A program made the translations under genes and the position numbers. 8,327 nucleotides of DNA from an uncultured Oscillospiraceae bacterium (GTDB taxonomy: Bacteria; Bacillota; Clostridia; Oscillospirales; Ruminococcaceae), in assembly GCA_905212515.1 (NCBI GenBank), contig CAJMEU010000129.1, positions 1 through 8,327 of the forward strand. The letters run 5' to 3'. Below, piece after piece: positions 1 through 5,689 of the stretch (positions within the stretch are counted from its first letter, which is position 1; each line of letters opens with the position of its first letter). Below the pieces are notes generated by a model that saw only the letters and a list, made by a program, of their open reading frames with translations, had not been told where the DNA came from and ran no database searches.

Positions 1-54
1 CCCTCGGGGGGGGGGGGGGGGCTGCCGGGGTCTTGGGGGGGGGGCGGGGTGGGG
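1..54. other. Poly-G rich contig end, probable sequence artefact
   Basis: This stretch contains a run of 16 G (6-21), a run of 10 G (35-44) and two further G4 runs (46-49 and 51-54), with almost no other sequence. The opposite end of the window degenerates the same way. Runs of G at both ends of a contig are typical of low-quality two-colour Illumina reads or poor end extension. I see no gene here. The true sequence downstream of hflX should be treated as unknown to the left of about position 55. Confidence 0.7.
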
Positions 55-72
55 CGCCTTTTATTACTCTTG

Positions 73-99
73 GCGGGGGGTGGGTTTTTTGCCCCCCGC
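73..99 (-). terminator. GC-rich hairpin downstream of hflX, possible weak terminator
   Basis: GCGGGGGG at 73-80 pairs with CCCCCCGC at 92-99 across an 11-nt loop containing a six-base A/T run, giving an 8-bp stem. It lies 20 nt beyond the hflX stop codon, where a terminator is expected. On the minus strand the stem is not followed by a U-tract (it continues CAAGAGTAATAAAAGG), so it is not a textbook intrinsic terminator for hflX. On the plus strand it is followed closely by GCGCCTTTT, so it could instead serve a converging gene off the left end. The neighbouring sequence is suspect, which limits the call. Confidence 0.35.
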
Positions 100-118
100 G
101 CCTTTTGATGCGTCTTCT

Positions 119-1363
119 TTACACCAGATAATCCTCCAGCAGGTGCAGGTCCATGGCCTTGACGATGCCTTCGAGATACAGGCCCTCGGGGCGGTATTCC
201 TCAGCCAGCACCGTGCCCCGCTGGCGCAGGGGTGCGGCGGCGGACAGCTTATCGTAGGGCAGCAGCACGGTCACGCGGCGCACCCGGCCGGCCAGTAGGG
301 CGTCGATGCGGGCCAGCAGCTGGGCCAGGCCCTGGCCGGTTTTGGCGCTGGTGCGCACGGCCGAGGTATCGAACAGGGCGATGCTGCCGGCCAAGTCGCA
401 TTTGTTGTACACCACCAGCTGGGGGATATCGGCACAGCCCAGCTCGGCCAGGACGCTGTCCGTGACGGCCAGCTGCTGGGCGCTGGCCGGGTCGGCCGCG
501 TCGCACACCTTGAGGATCACGTCCGCGTAGGCGGCCTCCTCCAGGGTGCTTTTGAAGGCCTCCACCAGGCCGTGGGGCAGGCGGCTGACGAAGCCCACCG
601 TATCCACCGCCACGGTGGCGAGGCCCGAGGGCAGCGTCAGCTTGCGGGCGGTGGGGTCCAGGGTGGCGAACAGCATATTGGCCTCCAGCGCCTGGGCGCC
701 GCACAGGCGGTTTAACAGGCTGGACTTGCCCACGTTGGTGTAGCCCACCAGGGCCACCACCGGCACGCCGCTTTTTTGGCGGCTTTTGCGGGTTTGGGCC
801 CGGCGGCGCTCGACTTCTGCAAGGCGCTGTTCCAGCGCGTCGATGCGGCGGCGGATGTGGCGGCGGTCGTACTCCAGCTTCGATTCGCCCGCGCCGCGCC
901 GCGCGCCGGTGCCGCCGGCCCCGCCGCCGCCCTGGCGGGACAGCGCGGTGCCCAGCCCCGCCAAACGCGGCAGGCGGTAGCGCAGGGTGGCCAGCTCCGT
1001 CTGCAATTTGCCCTCGCCGGTGACGGCCCGGTTTTTGAAGATTTCCAGGATGAGCATCGTGCGGTCCAGCACTTCCACGTCCAGCAGGTCGGACAAATTG
1101 CGCAGCTGGCTGCCGGACAATTCGGCGTCGAAAATGGCGCACCCGGCGCCCAGGTTGCGGCACAGCAGCTTGCCCTCGGCCAGGCGGCCCTCGCCCAGAT
1201 AGGCGGCGGCCTCGGGCGTGTCCCGCTTTTGCGTCACCACGGCCACGGCCTCCATGTTGTTGGCCTCGGCCAGGGCGGACAGCTCGTCCATGCTGCGGTC
1301 CATATCGTATTCGCCCAGGTCAAGCCCGAACAGGACGACCTTAAGTTTTTCCTCTTGTGTCAT
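119..1363 (-). CDS. hflX: GTPase HflX
   Basis: HflX is a translation-factor-class GTPase that binds the 50S subunit and splits or rescues stalled ribosomes, especially under stress. The 414-residue product has the family layout. An N-terminal HflX domain covers about residues 8-160. It is followed by a Gly-rich linker and a basic coiled-coil helix (about 165-197). The G domain has G1 GYTNVGKS (207-214), the HflX-type G3 DTVGF (254-258), G4 NKCD (320-323) and a G5-like TSAKTG (338-343). The length is normal for the family. The linker is a divergent version of the usual RGPGETQLE segment (here RGAGESKLE) and is preceded by an expanded Gly stretch. The ATG start is supported by an AGAGGAA ribosome binding site about 6 nt upstream. 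It is the second gene of a unit with the GNAT gene; its start lies inside that gene's 3' end (23-nt overlap), so translational coupling is likely. The family call is secure; the cellular role is inferred from homologues. Confidence 0.96.
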   Translation of the reverse strand: MTQEEKLKVVLFGLDLGEYDMDRSMDELSALAEANNMEAVAVVTQKRDTPEAAAYLGEGRLAEGKLLCRNLGAGCAIFDAELSGSQLRNLSDLLDVEVLDRTMLILEIFKNRAVTGEGKLQTELATLRYRLPRLAGLGTALSRQGGGGAGGTGARRGAGESKLEYDRRHIRRRIDALEQRLAEVERRRAQTRKSRQKSGVPVVALVGYTNVGKSSLLNRLCGAQALEANMLFATLDPTARKLTLPSGLATVAVDTVGFVSRLPHGLVEAFKSTLEEAAYADVILKVCDAADPASAQQLAVTDSVLAELGCADIPQLVVYNKCDLAGSIALFDTSAVRTSAKTGQGLAQLLARIDALLAGRVRRVTVLLPYDKLSAAAPLRQRGTVLAEEYRPEGLYLEGIVKAMDLHLLEDYLV

Positions 1364-1901
1364 AAAATTCCTCTTTTGTCAGCAGATATTTTTTGCACAG
1401 CACGGGCGTGCCGTCGAATTTGTGATAGACGCCCTCGCCCACCGGCCGAAAGCCGACCTTCTGCATCACCCGGCCCGAGGCGGGGTTTTCCACCGCGTGG
1501 CAGCAGCGCAGCACGGTTTGGCCCCCGCCGGTGAAAAGATAGTCCACCACGGCCCGCAGGGCCTCGGTCATGTAGCCATGGCCCCAATGGGCGCGGGAGA
1601 GGGCGTAGCCGGGCTCGAGCGCATCCCCTTCCTCGGACAGAACCGCGCCGATGGCGCCGATGAGCGCGCCGTTTGCCCGCAGGCGGATGGCCCAGTTGTA
1701 CCAGCCGGGCTTTTCCTCGTAGTCCCGCACCCAGCCGCGCAGCAGCCGGGCGGTTTCGGCCGCGTCCCGGTGGGGCTGCCAGCGCAGAAAGCGGGTGACG
1801 GCGGGGTCCGCGGCCCAGGCCGCGTACATGGCGGGCGCGTCCTCCTCGGTGAATCGGTTCAGTGATAAGCGCGCCGTTTCCAGCGCCTTTGTGCCGCACA
1901 T
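1341..1901 (-). CDS. GNAT-family N-acetyltransferase, RimJ/RimL-like
   Basis: This 186-residue protein belongs to the GNAT fold in the RimJ/RimL-type group. Members transfer acetyl from acetyl-CoA to amino groups on proteins (such as ribosomal protein N-termini) or small molecules. It opens with ETARLSLNRFTEED (8-21), the common start of this group. The acetyl-CoA-binding motif A is RAHWGHGYMTEAL (103-115), and motif B is the ENPASGRVMQKVGF segment (138-151). The substrate cannot be told from sequence. The ATG start is preceded by GGGAGG about 8 nt upstream and by a good promoter. It is the first gene of a two-gene minus-strand unit with hflX. Its last codons run 23 nt into hflX and hold the hflX ribosome binding site. 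Pairing with HflX is compatible with a ribosomal protein target, but that is inference only. A small-molecule acetyltransferase is equally possible. Confidence 0.9.
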   Translation of the reverse strand: MCGTKALETARLSLNRFTEEDAPAMYAAWAADPAVTRFLRWQPHRDAAETARLLRGWVRDYEEKPGWYNWAIRLRANGALIGAIGAVLSEEGDALEPGYALSRAHWGHGYMTEALRAVVDYLFTGGGQTVLRCCHAVENPASGRVMQKVGFRPVGEGVYHKFDGTPVLCKKYLLTKEEFYDTRGKT

Positions 1902-1933
1902 GGCAGCCGCCTCCCTTTTCCTGTAGTGTTCCC

Positions 1934-1962
1934 ATTATAATGCGGGGGCGCGGCCGCGTCAA
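1934..1962 (-). promoter_or_regulatory. Sigma-A-type promoter for the GNAT-hflX unit
   Basis: Read on the minus strand, TTGACG (1957-1962) and a perfect TATAAT (1934-1939) are separated by exactly 17 nt. Transcription would start near 1927, leaving a leader of about 25 nt that contains the GGGAGG ribosome binding site. The -10 lies within a perfect 10-bp palindrome, CATTATAATG (1933-1942). Only one -35 base departs from consensus, so this is one of the strongest promoter matches in the window. Confidence 0.8.
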
Positions 1963-1967
1963 ACTCT

Positions 1968-1996
1968 TTGCCTTTTTGCATCAAACATGCTATAAT
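1968..1996 (+). promoter_or_regulatory. Sigma-A-type promoter with extended -10 for proBA
   Basis: TTGCCT (1968-1973) and a perfect TATAAT (1991-1996) are 17 nt apart. The -10 is preceded by TGC, giving the extended form TGnTATAAT. Transcription would start near 2003, so the leader before proB is only about 28 nt. That is too short for a T-box or attenuator, so control is more likely at initiation or by feedback on the enzyme. The -35 sits back to back with that of the divergent promoter, with five bases between them. Confidence 0.75.
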
Positions 1997-2030
1997 AAAT
2001 CATCTATTTGTGACAAAGGGCTGATGAAGG

Positions 2031-2825
2031 ATGCGCATCGTTGTGAAAGTGGGCACGTCCACGCTGGCGCACGCCACCGGGCGGCTGAATATCCGCCACG
2101 TGGAGGCGCTGTGCAAGACGCTGGCCGATTTGCAGAACTGCGGGCACCGGGTGGTGCTGGTGTCCTCCGGGGCCATCGGCATGGGCGTGGGCAAGCTGAT
2201 GCTGGCCCAAAAGCCCGCGGACATCGCCACCAAGCAGGCGGCCGCCGCCGTGGGCCAGTGCGAGCTGATGTACGTGTACGACAAGCTGCTGGGCGATTAC
2301 AACCACACGGTGGCCCAGGTGCTGCTGACGGCCGAGGACGTGGAGGACCCGGTGCGGCGGGCCAACATCGAAACCACGCTGGAAAGGCTGCTGGAGCTGG
2401 GGGCCATCCCCATCATCAACGAGAACGACACCGTGGGCACCGAGGAGATCCGCGTGGGCGACAACGACACCCTGTCCGCCATCGTGGCGGTGAGCGTGAA
2501 GGCCGATCTGCTGGTGCTGCTGAGCGACATCGACGGCCTGTACACCGCCGACCCCCGCAAGGACCCGCAGGCGAAGCTGATCCCCTATGTGGAGGAGCTG
2601 ACGCCGGACATCCTGAAAAGCGGCGCCGGCGCGGGCACGGCCCAGGGCACCGGCGGCATGCGCACCAAGCTGATTGCGGCCCTGACGGCCACGGGCCACG
2701 GCATCCCGATGGTCATCGCCAACGGCGAGGACCCCACCTGTTTGTATGACATCGCGGCGGGCAAGCCCGTGGGCACCCGCTTCGCGGCCCATATGAAACA
2801 CAGCGCAAAGGCGGTGGACGTATGA
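2031..2825 (+). CDS. proB: Glutamate 5-kinase (gamma-glutamyl kinase), PUA-less
   Basis: ProB phosphorylates glutamate with ATP to give gamma-glutamyl phosphate, the first committed step of proline synthesis in the cytoplasm. The 264-residue protein is an amino acid kinase domain. Visible motifs are KVGTS (6-10), VSSGAIGMG (44-52), the INENDTV glutamate-binding segment (129-135), VGDND (142-146), LLSDIDGLYT (163-172) and GTGGMRTK (206-213). It ends soon after the kinase core, so it lacks the C-terminal PUA domain of the roughly 367-residue E. coli enzyme; PUA-less forms are common in Firmicutes. The ATG is chosen because MRIVVKVGTS is the canonical N-terminus and AAAGGG lies 10 nt upstream. 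The ATG at 2024 is out of frame. The stop overlaps the proA start (ATGA), indicating coupled translation. Proline feedback inhibition is typical of the family but cannot be judged from sequence alone. Confidence 0.96.
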   Translation: MRIVVKVGTSTLAHATGRLNIRHVEALCKTLADLQNCGHRVVLVSSGAIGMGVGKLMLAQKPADIATKQAAAAVGQCELMYVYDKLLGDYNHTVAQVLLTAEDVEDPVRRANIETTLERLLELGAIPIINENDTVGTEEIRVGDNDTLSAIVAVSVKADLLVLLSDIDGLYTADPRKDPQAKLIPYVEELTPDILKSGAGAGTAQGTGGMRTKLIAALTATGHGIPMVIANGEDPTCLYDIAAGKPVGTRFAAHMKHSAKAVDV

Positions 2826-4090
2826 CGACAAAAGAATTGCTGGCGGGCGCCAGGGCGGCCAAGGGGGCCGCCGCCCTTTCCACCGAGGAAAAGAACGGGC
2901 TGCTGCGCGCCTGCGCCGACAGCCTGACGGCCCACACCAAGGACATTCTGGACGCCAACCACGAGGACGTGGAGGCCGCCCGCGCCGTGACCGGCGAGGT
3001 GATGCTGGACCGGCTGGCCCTGACGGCGGGCCGCATCGAGGCCATGGCCGAGGGCGTGCGCGCCGTGGCCGCTTTGCCCGACCCCCTGGGGGAACAGGAA
3101 GGGCTGCTGAGCGAGATCACCCGCCCCAACGGCCTGGTGATCCGCAAGGTGCGCTGCCCCATGGGCGTGATCGCCATTATTTACGAGAGCCGGCCCAACG
3201 TGACCAGCGACGCCGCCGCCCTGTGCCTGAAGGCCGGCAGCGCCTGTGTGCTGCGGGGCGGCAAGGAGGCCATCCGCTCGAACACGGCGATTGTGAATGC
3301 CCTGCACGAGGCGCTGCGCGCCCGGGGCCTGCCCGAGGCGCTGGTGAGCTTGGTGGAGGATACCAGCCGCCAAAGCGCCCGGGAGCTGATGGAGGCCCGG
3401 GGCCTGGTGGACCTGCTGATCCCCCGGGGCGGCAAGGGGCTGATCCGCGCCTGCGTGGACGGGGCCAAGGTGCCCTGTATCGAGACGGGCACGGGCATCT
3501 GCCATATTTACGTGGACCGGGCCGCCGACCTTGCCATGGCCCTGGACATTGTGGACAACGCCAAGACCAGCCGGCCCAGCGTGTGCAACGCGGCCGAGGT
3601 GTGCCTGGTACACGCCGGGGCCGCGCGGGAATTTCTGCCCATGCTGGCCGCGCGCATGGCCCACCACCACACCCAGCTGCGGGTGAGCGCGGGCGCGGCC
3701 GCCTTTCTGCGCGGCGCGGACGGCGCCATGCCCCCCTGCTGCGTGCCGGCGGGGGACGGGGATTTCGACACGGAATTCCTCGATTATATCCTGGCCGTGG
3801 AGGTGGTGGCAGACCTTTCGGCGGCCATCGGCCACATCGCCGCCCACTCCACCGGCCACAGCGAGGCCATTGTGACCGGGGACGGGGACGCCGCCCGGCG
3901 CTTCACCCGGGAGGTGGACTCGGCCGCCGTGTATGTGAACGCCTCCACCCGCTTCACCGACGGGGGCGAGTTCGGGCTGGGGTGCGAGATGGGCATCTCG
4001 ACCCAGAAGCTGGGCGCCCGGGGGCCCAGGGGCCTGTGCGATCTGACCAGTTACCGCTACGTTGTGCTGGGCGACGGCCAGACCCGCTGA
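2822..4090 (+). CDS. proA: Gamma-glutamyl phosphate reductase (glutamate-5-semialdehyde dehydrogenase)
   Basis: ProA reduces gamma-glutamyl phosphate with NADPH to glutamate-5-semialdehyde, which cyclises to P5C, the precursor of proline. The labile intermediate is thought to pass directly from ProB, which fits the tight ATGA overlap of the two genes. The 422-residue length is normal. Family landmarks are MGVIAIIYESRPNVT (114-128), LRGGKEA (144-150) and PRGGKGLI (201-208). The catalytic cysteine is Cys255 in SRPSVCNAAE, and the STGHSEAIVT (343-352) and TRFTDGGEFGLGCEMGIST (376-394) blocks are both present. Near the C-terminus the usual KLHARGPMGL reads KLGARGPRGL, a small departure outside the catalytic centre. 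Start: a weak AAAGG(CGG) ribosome binding site lies inside the end of proB. No proC (P5C reductase) is present in the window, so the last step must be encoded elsewhere. Confidence 0.96.
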   Translation: MTTKELLAGARAAKGAAALSTEEKNGLLRACADSLTAHTKDILDANHEDVEAARAVTGEVMLDRLALTAGRIEAMAEGVRAVAALPDPLGEQEGLLSEITRPNGLVIRKVRCPMGVIAIIYESRPNVTSDAAALCLKAGSACVLRGGKEAIRSNTAIVNALHEALRARGLPEALVSLVEDTSRQSARELMEARGLVDLLIPRGGKGLIRACVDGAKVPCIETGTGICHIYVDRAADLAMALDIVDNAKTSRPSVCNAAEVCLVHAGAAREFLPMLAARMAHHHTQLRVSAGAAAFLRGADGAMPPCCVPAGDGDFDTEFLDYILAVEVVADLSAAIGHIAAHSTGHSEAIVTGDGDAARRFTREVDSAAVYVNASTRFTDGGEFGLGCEMGISTQKLGARGPRGLCDLTSYRYVVLGDGQTR

Positions 4091-4103
4091 GACTTGACTG
4101 GAA

Positions 4104-4109
4104 AAGGAG
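4104..4109 (+). promoter_or_regulatory. Ribosome binding site that sets the start at 4118
   Basis: AAGGAG stands 8 nt before the ATG at 4118. An upstream in-frame TTG at 4094 would extend the protein by eight residues, but it would place this ribosome binding site inside the coding sequence and has no good site of its own. The ATG is therefore preferred. Confidence 0.8.
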
Positions 4110-4117
4110 AATTGCAT

Positions 4118-4960
4118 ATGGATTCGAACGAAGCCGCAAAAGAACGCGGCGCCTTGCGCCGCCGCCGGCGCCTGCGCCAGCTGCTGGGGGCGGTGGTGTG
4201 CTTTCTGGTGGTGGTGGGCGCGGTGTCCATCGTGAGTTCCGGCGTGCGCTTCGTGGCGCGCGCGTTCGACGATTCGGACCTGATGGCCGATTTCGAGACC
4301 CGCCTGGCCACCCTGGTGGCGCTGGACCCCATCCCCTTCAGCGACCTGTCCGAGGCCAACCAGCACACGCTGCTGAACGCGGCCATCTGGGCGTCCATCG
4401 ACACGGAGAACAACGACTATGAGCGGGACGAGAACGACGCCATGTACCTGCCCACGCTGGACATCGACAAAACGGCCGCCGCGCTGTACGGGCCGGATTT
4501 CCACTTCACCTACGAGACGTTCGAAGACCATTATATGACCTTCACCTACGTGCCGGAAAAGCAGGCCTACCTGCTGCCCATCACCAGCGCCATCGGCGAC
4601 TATTACCCCAAGGTGACGCAGATCAAGCGGGAATCCGGCAATATCCGCCGGGTGACGGTGGGGTACTGCTCGCCCTTCGGGCAATCGGGCGAGTTCTCGC
4701 CCTCGGCCACGCTGGAGCCGGTGAAGTACCAGGATTACCTGTTTAAAAAGGACGGCGGCAATTATTACCTGACCGCCATTGTGGAGAGCACGGCCAAGGC
4801 CGCCAGCAGCGCGGCCGCCACCATGGCCGACGGGGGCCAGGCCGTGTCCATCGCGCCGCAGGACGTGCTGGACAGCATCGCCGAACAGCTGCCCGACGAC
4901 AGCGTACCGGCTGACAGCGTGCCGCAGGCCGATGCGGGCGAGGCCCAGCCCGCCGCGTAA
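4118..4960 (+). CDS. Single-pass membrane-anchored protein of unknown function
   Basis: I do not recognise a named family. The 280-residue product has a very basic cytoplasmic N-terminus (RRRRR at 14-18), one hydrophobic segment at about 22-41 and then a soluble domain. By the positive-inside rule, this makes it an uncleaved signal-anchor protein with its C-terminus outside the membrane. The exported part (about 50-225) is rich in aromatic and acidic residues, with Tyr/Phe clusters such as DFHFTYETFEDHYMTFTY and a single later Cys in GYCSPFG, and looks folded. The last 55 or so residues are Ala-, Ser-, Pro- and Asp-rich, with a DSVPADSVPQAD near-repeat, and probably disordered. It lies 27 nt after proA and before the terminator, so it should be co-transcribed with proBA. 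That does not show a role in proline metabolism; it may simply ride in the operon. No enzyme motif or lipobox is visible. Confidence 0.85.
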   Translation: MDSNEAAKERGALRRRRRLRQLLGAVVCFLVVVGAVSIVSSGVRFVARAFDDSDLMADFETRLATLVALDPIPFSDLSEANQHTLLNAAIWASIDTENNDYERDENDAMYLPTLDIDKTAAALYGPDFHFTYETFEDHYMTFTYVPEKQAYLLPITSAIGDYYPKVTQIKRESGNIRRVTVGYCSPFGQSGEFSPSATLEPVKYQDYLFKKDGGNYYLTAIVESTAKAASSAAATMADGGQAVSIAPQDVLDSIAEQLPDDSVPADSVPQADAGEAQPAA

Positions 4961-4970
4961 ACCGGACATT

Positions 4971-5010
4971 TTAAGAAAACCTTAAGGAACTAATCCCTTG
5001 GTCCTTAAGG
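4971..5010 (+). repeat. TTAAG direct repeats upstream of the response regulator gene
   Basis: TTAAG occurs at 4971-4975, 4982-4986 and 5005-5009. The first two copies are spaced exactly 11 bp start to start; the third lies 23 bp further on. OmpR/PhoB-family regulators commonly bind tandem direct repeats with about 11-bp periodicity, and the next gene encodes such a regulator. Copies two and three are also parts of the terminator stem arms, so terminator constraint alone could explain them. An operator role is inference. Confidence 0.4.
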
Positions 5011-5017
5011 TTTTTTT
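4976..5017 (+). terminator. Strong intrinsic terminator ending the proB-proA-orf unit
   Basis: AAAACCTTAAGGA (4976-4988) pairs perfectly with TCCTTAAGGTTTT (5002-5014), a 13-bp stem with a 13-nt loop. The right arm runs into a seven-T tract (5011-5017). It starts 16 nt after the stop codon of the membrane protein gene. Each arm contains the self-complementary octamer CCTTAAGG (4980-4987 and 5003-5010), so alternative small foldbacks are also possible. Confidence 0.9.
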
Positions 5018-5025
5018 GTTACACT
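4998..5025 (+). promoter_or_regulatory. Candidate extended -10 promoter for the two-component operon
   Basis: TACACT (5020-5025) is preceded by TGT, giving an extended -10 (TGnTACACT), and a poor -35 candidate TTGGTC (4998-5003) lies 16 nt upstream inside the terminator hairpin. Transcription would begin near 5032, followed by a short leader with a GAGAGGAG ribosome binding site (5044-5051), 8 nt before the ATG. The -35 matches consensus at only three positions, so an activator may be needed, or the promoter may lie elsewhere. Confidence 0.4.
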
Positions 5026-5030
5026 AACAA
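5016..5030. promoter_or_regulatory. Inverted repeat TTGTTA-CAC-TAACAA, possible operator
   Basis: Two perfect 6-bp arms, TTGTTA (5016-5021) and TAACAA (5025-5030), flank a 3-nt centre. The repeat covers the candidate -10 element of the regulator-kinase operon, where a bound protein would block RNA polymerase. With such short arms, chance or a minor structure remains possible. Confidence 0.35.
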
Positions 5031-5059
5031 CAGGGATTTTTCGGAGAGGAGCGGACGAT

Positions 5060-5689
5060 ATGAGGCAGGCGACGATTTTGGTGGTGGACGACGACCGGGA
5101 GATTGTGGGGGCCATCGCCAAACGGCTGGAGCTGGACGGCCACCGGGTGCTGCGGGCCTACGACGGCCTGGAGGCGCTGGACGCCGTGCACACAGGGGCG
5201 GTGGACCTGATCGTTCTGGACGTGATGATGCCCAGCATGGACGGCCTTTCGGCCACCATGGCGGTGCGCCGGGAGAAAAACGTGCCCATTTTGCTGCTGA
5301 GCGCCAAAAGCGAGGACGCGGACAAGATTGCGGGGCTGTCCATCGGGGCGGACGACTATATGACCAAGCCCTACAACCCCATGGAGCTGTCGGCCCGGGT
5401 GAACGCCCTTTTGCGGCGCTACCTGGCGCTGGGCACGGCCCAGGGCCCCGGCGGCCACGTTCTGGTAAACGGGGGCCTGGCCCTGGACACCGACGCCAAA
5501 ACCCTGCAGGTGGACGGCGCCGACGTGCGCCTGACGCCCACCGAGTACAAGCTGCTGGCCTTCCTGCTGAAGAACGCCGGCCGGGTGTACGGCGCCGCCG
5601 CCCTGTACGAGCACGTGTGGGAGGAGCCGGGCTACAACGCCGAGAACACGGTGATGGTGCACATCCGGCATCTGCGCGAAAAGATCTAG
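5060..5689 (+). CDS. OmpR/PhoB-family response regulator, truncated by an in-frame amber codon
   Basis: This is the cytoplasmic DNA-binding partner of the adjacent kinase. The receiver domain (about 1-120) has acidic residues Asp10 and Asp11, phosphoacceptor Asp54 (LIVLDVMMP), Ser81 as the Thr/Ser switch and Lys103 (KPYNPMEL). The winged-helix domain starts near 138, with LTPTEYKLL (158-166) and a recognition helix around NTVMVHIRHLREKI (196-209). Translation then meets TAG at 5687-5689, where relatives have Glu (REKIE). The same frame continues for 23 sense codons through KYIKVVWGLGYKM, the beta-hairpin wing, to TAG at 5759-5761. The intact gene would be 5060-5761, 233 residues. As written, the 209-residue protein keeps phosphorylation and the recognition helix but lacks the wing, so DNA binding is probably impaired. 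A recent nonsense mutation, readthrough or a base error are the options. The ATG start has a GAGAGGAG site 8 nt upstream. Confidence 0.93.
   Translation: MRQATILVVDDDREIVGAIAKRLELDGHRVLRAYDGLEALDAVHTGAVDLIVLDVMMPSMDGLSATMAVRREKNVPILLLSAKSEDADKIAGLSIGADDYMTKPYNPMELSARVNALLRRYLALGTAQGPGGHVLVNGGLALDTDAKTLQVDGADVRLTPTEYKLLAFLLKNAGRVYGAAALYEHVWEEPGYNAENTVMVHIRHLREKI

Noticed and set aside
35..54. G-quadruplex-like pattern (G10-C-G4-T-G4)
   Set aside because: It formally fits a quadruplex motif but sits in the artefact-like contig end, which is matched by similar G runs at the other end.
776..1865. Plus-strand open frames opposite hflX and the GNAT gene
   Set aside because: Conserved GTPase and GNAT motifs are on the minus strand. 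The plus-strand translations have no plausible domains or ribosome binding sites.
2003..2030. Possible T-box or attenuator in the proB leader
   Set aside because: The leader is only about 28 nt long and shows no hairpin or specifier-like structure.
4094..4117. Upstream TTG start for the membrane protein (eight extra residues)
   Set aside because: The clear AAGGAG site would then lie within the coding sequence, and the ATG at 4118 has ideal spacing to it.
2585..4969. A very long open frame (794 codons) on the minus strand opposite proB, proA and the membrane protein gene
   Set aside because: It is antisense to well-supported genes and made of His-, Gly-, Gln-, Ala- and Val-rich low-complexity sequence, the usual shadow of GC-rich codon usage. 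It has no recognisable domain, and the opposite strand explains the bases fully.
5687..5689. Amber codon as an amino acid codon (code reassignment or pyrrolysine)
   Set aside because: The natural end of the same frame at 5759-5761 is also TAG, followed by a frame without homology. The other complete genes here end in TAA or TGA and so give no support for reassignment. The simplest explanations are a point mutation or a base error.
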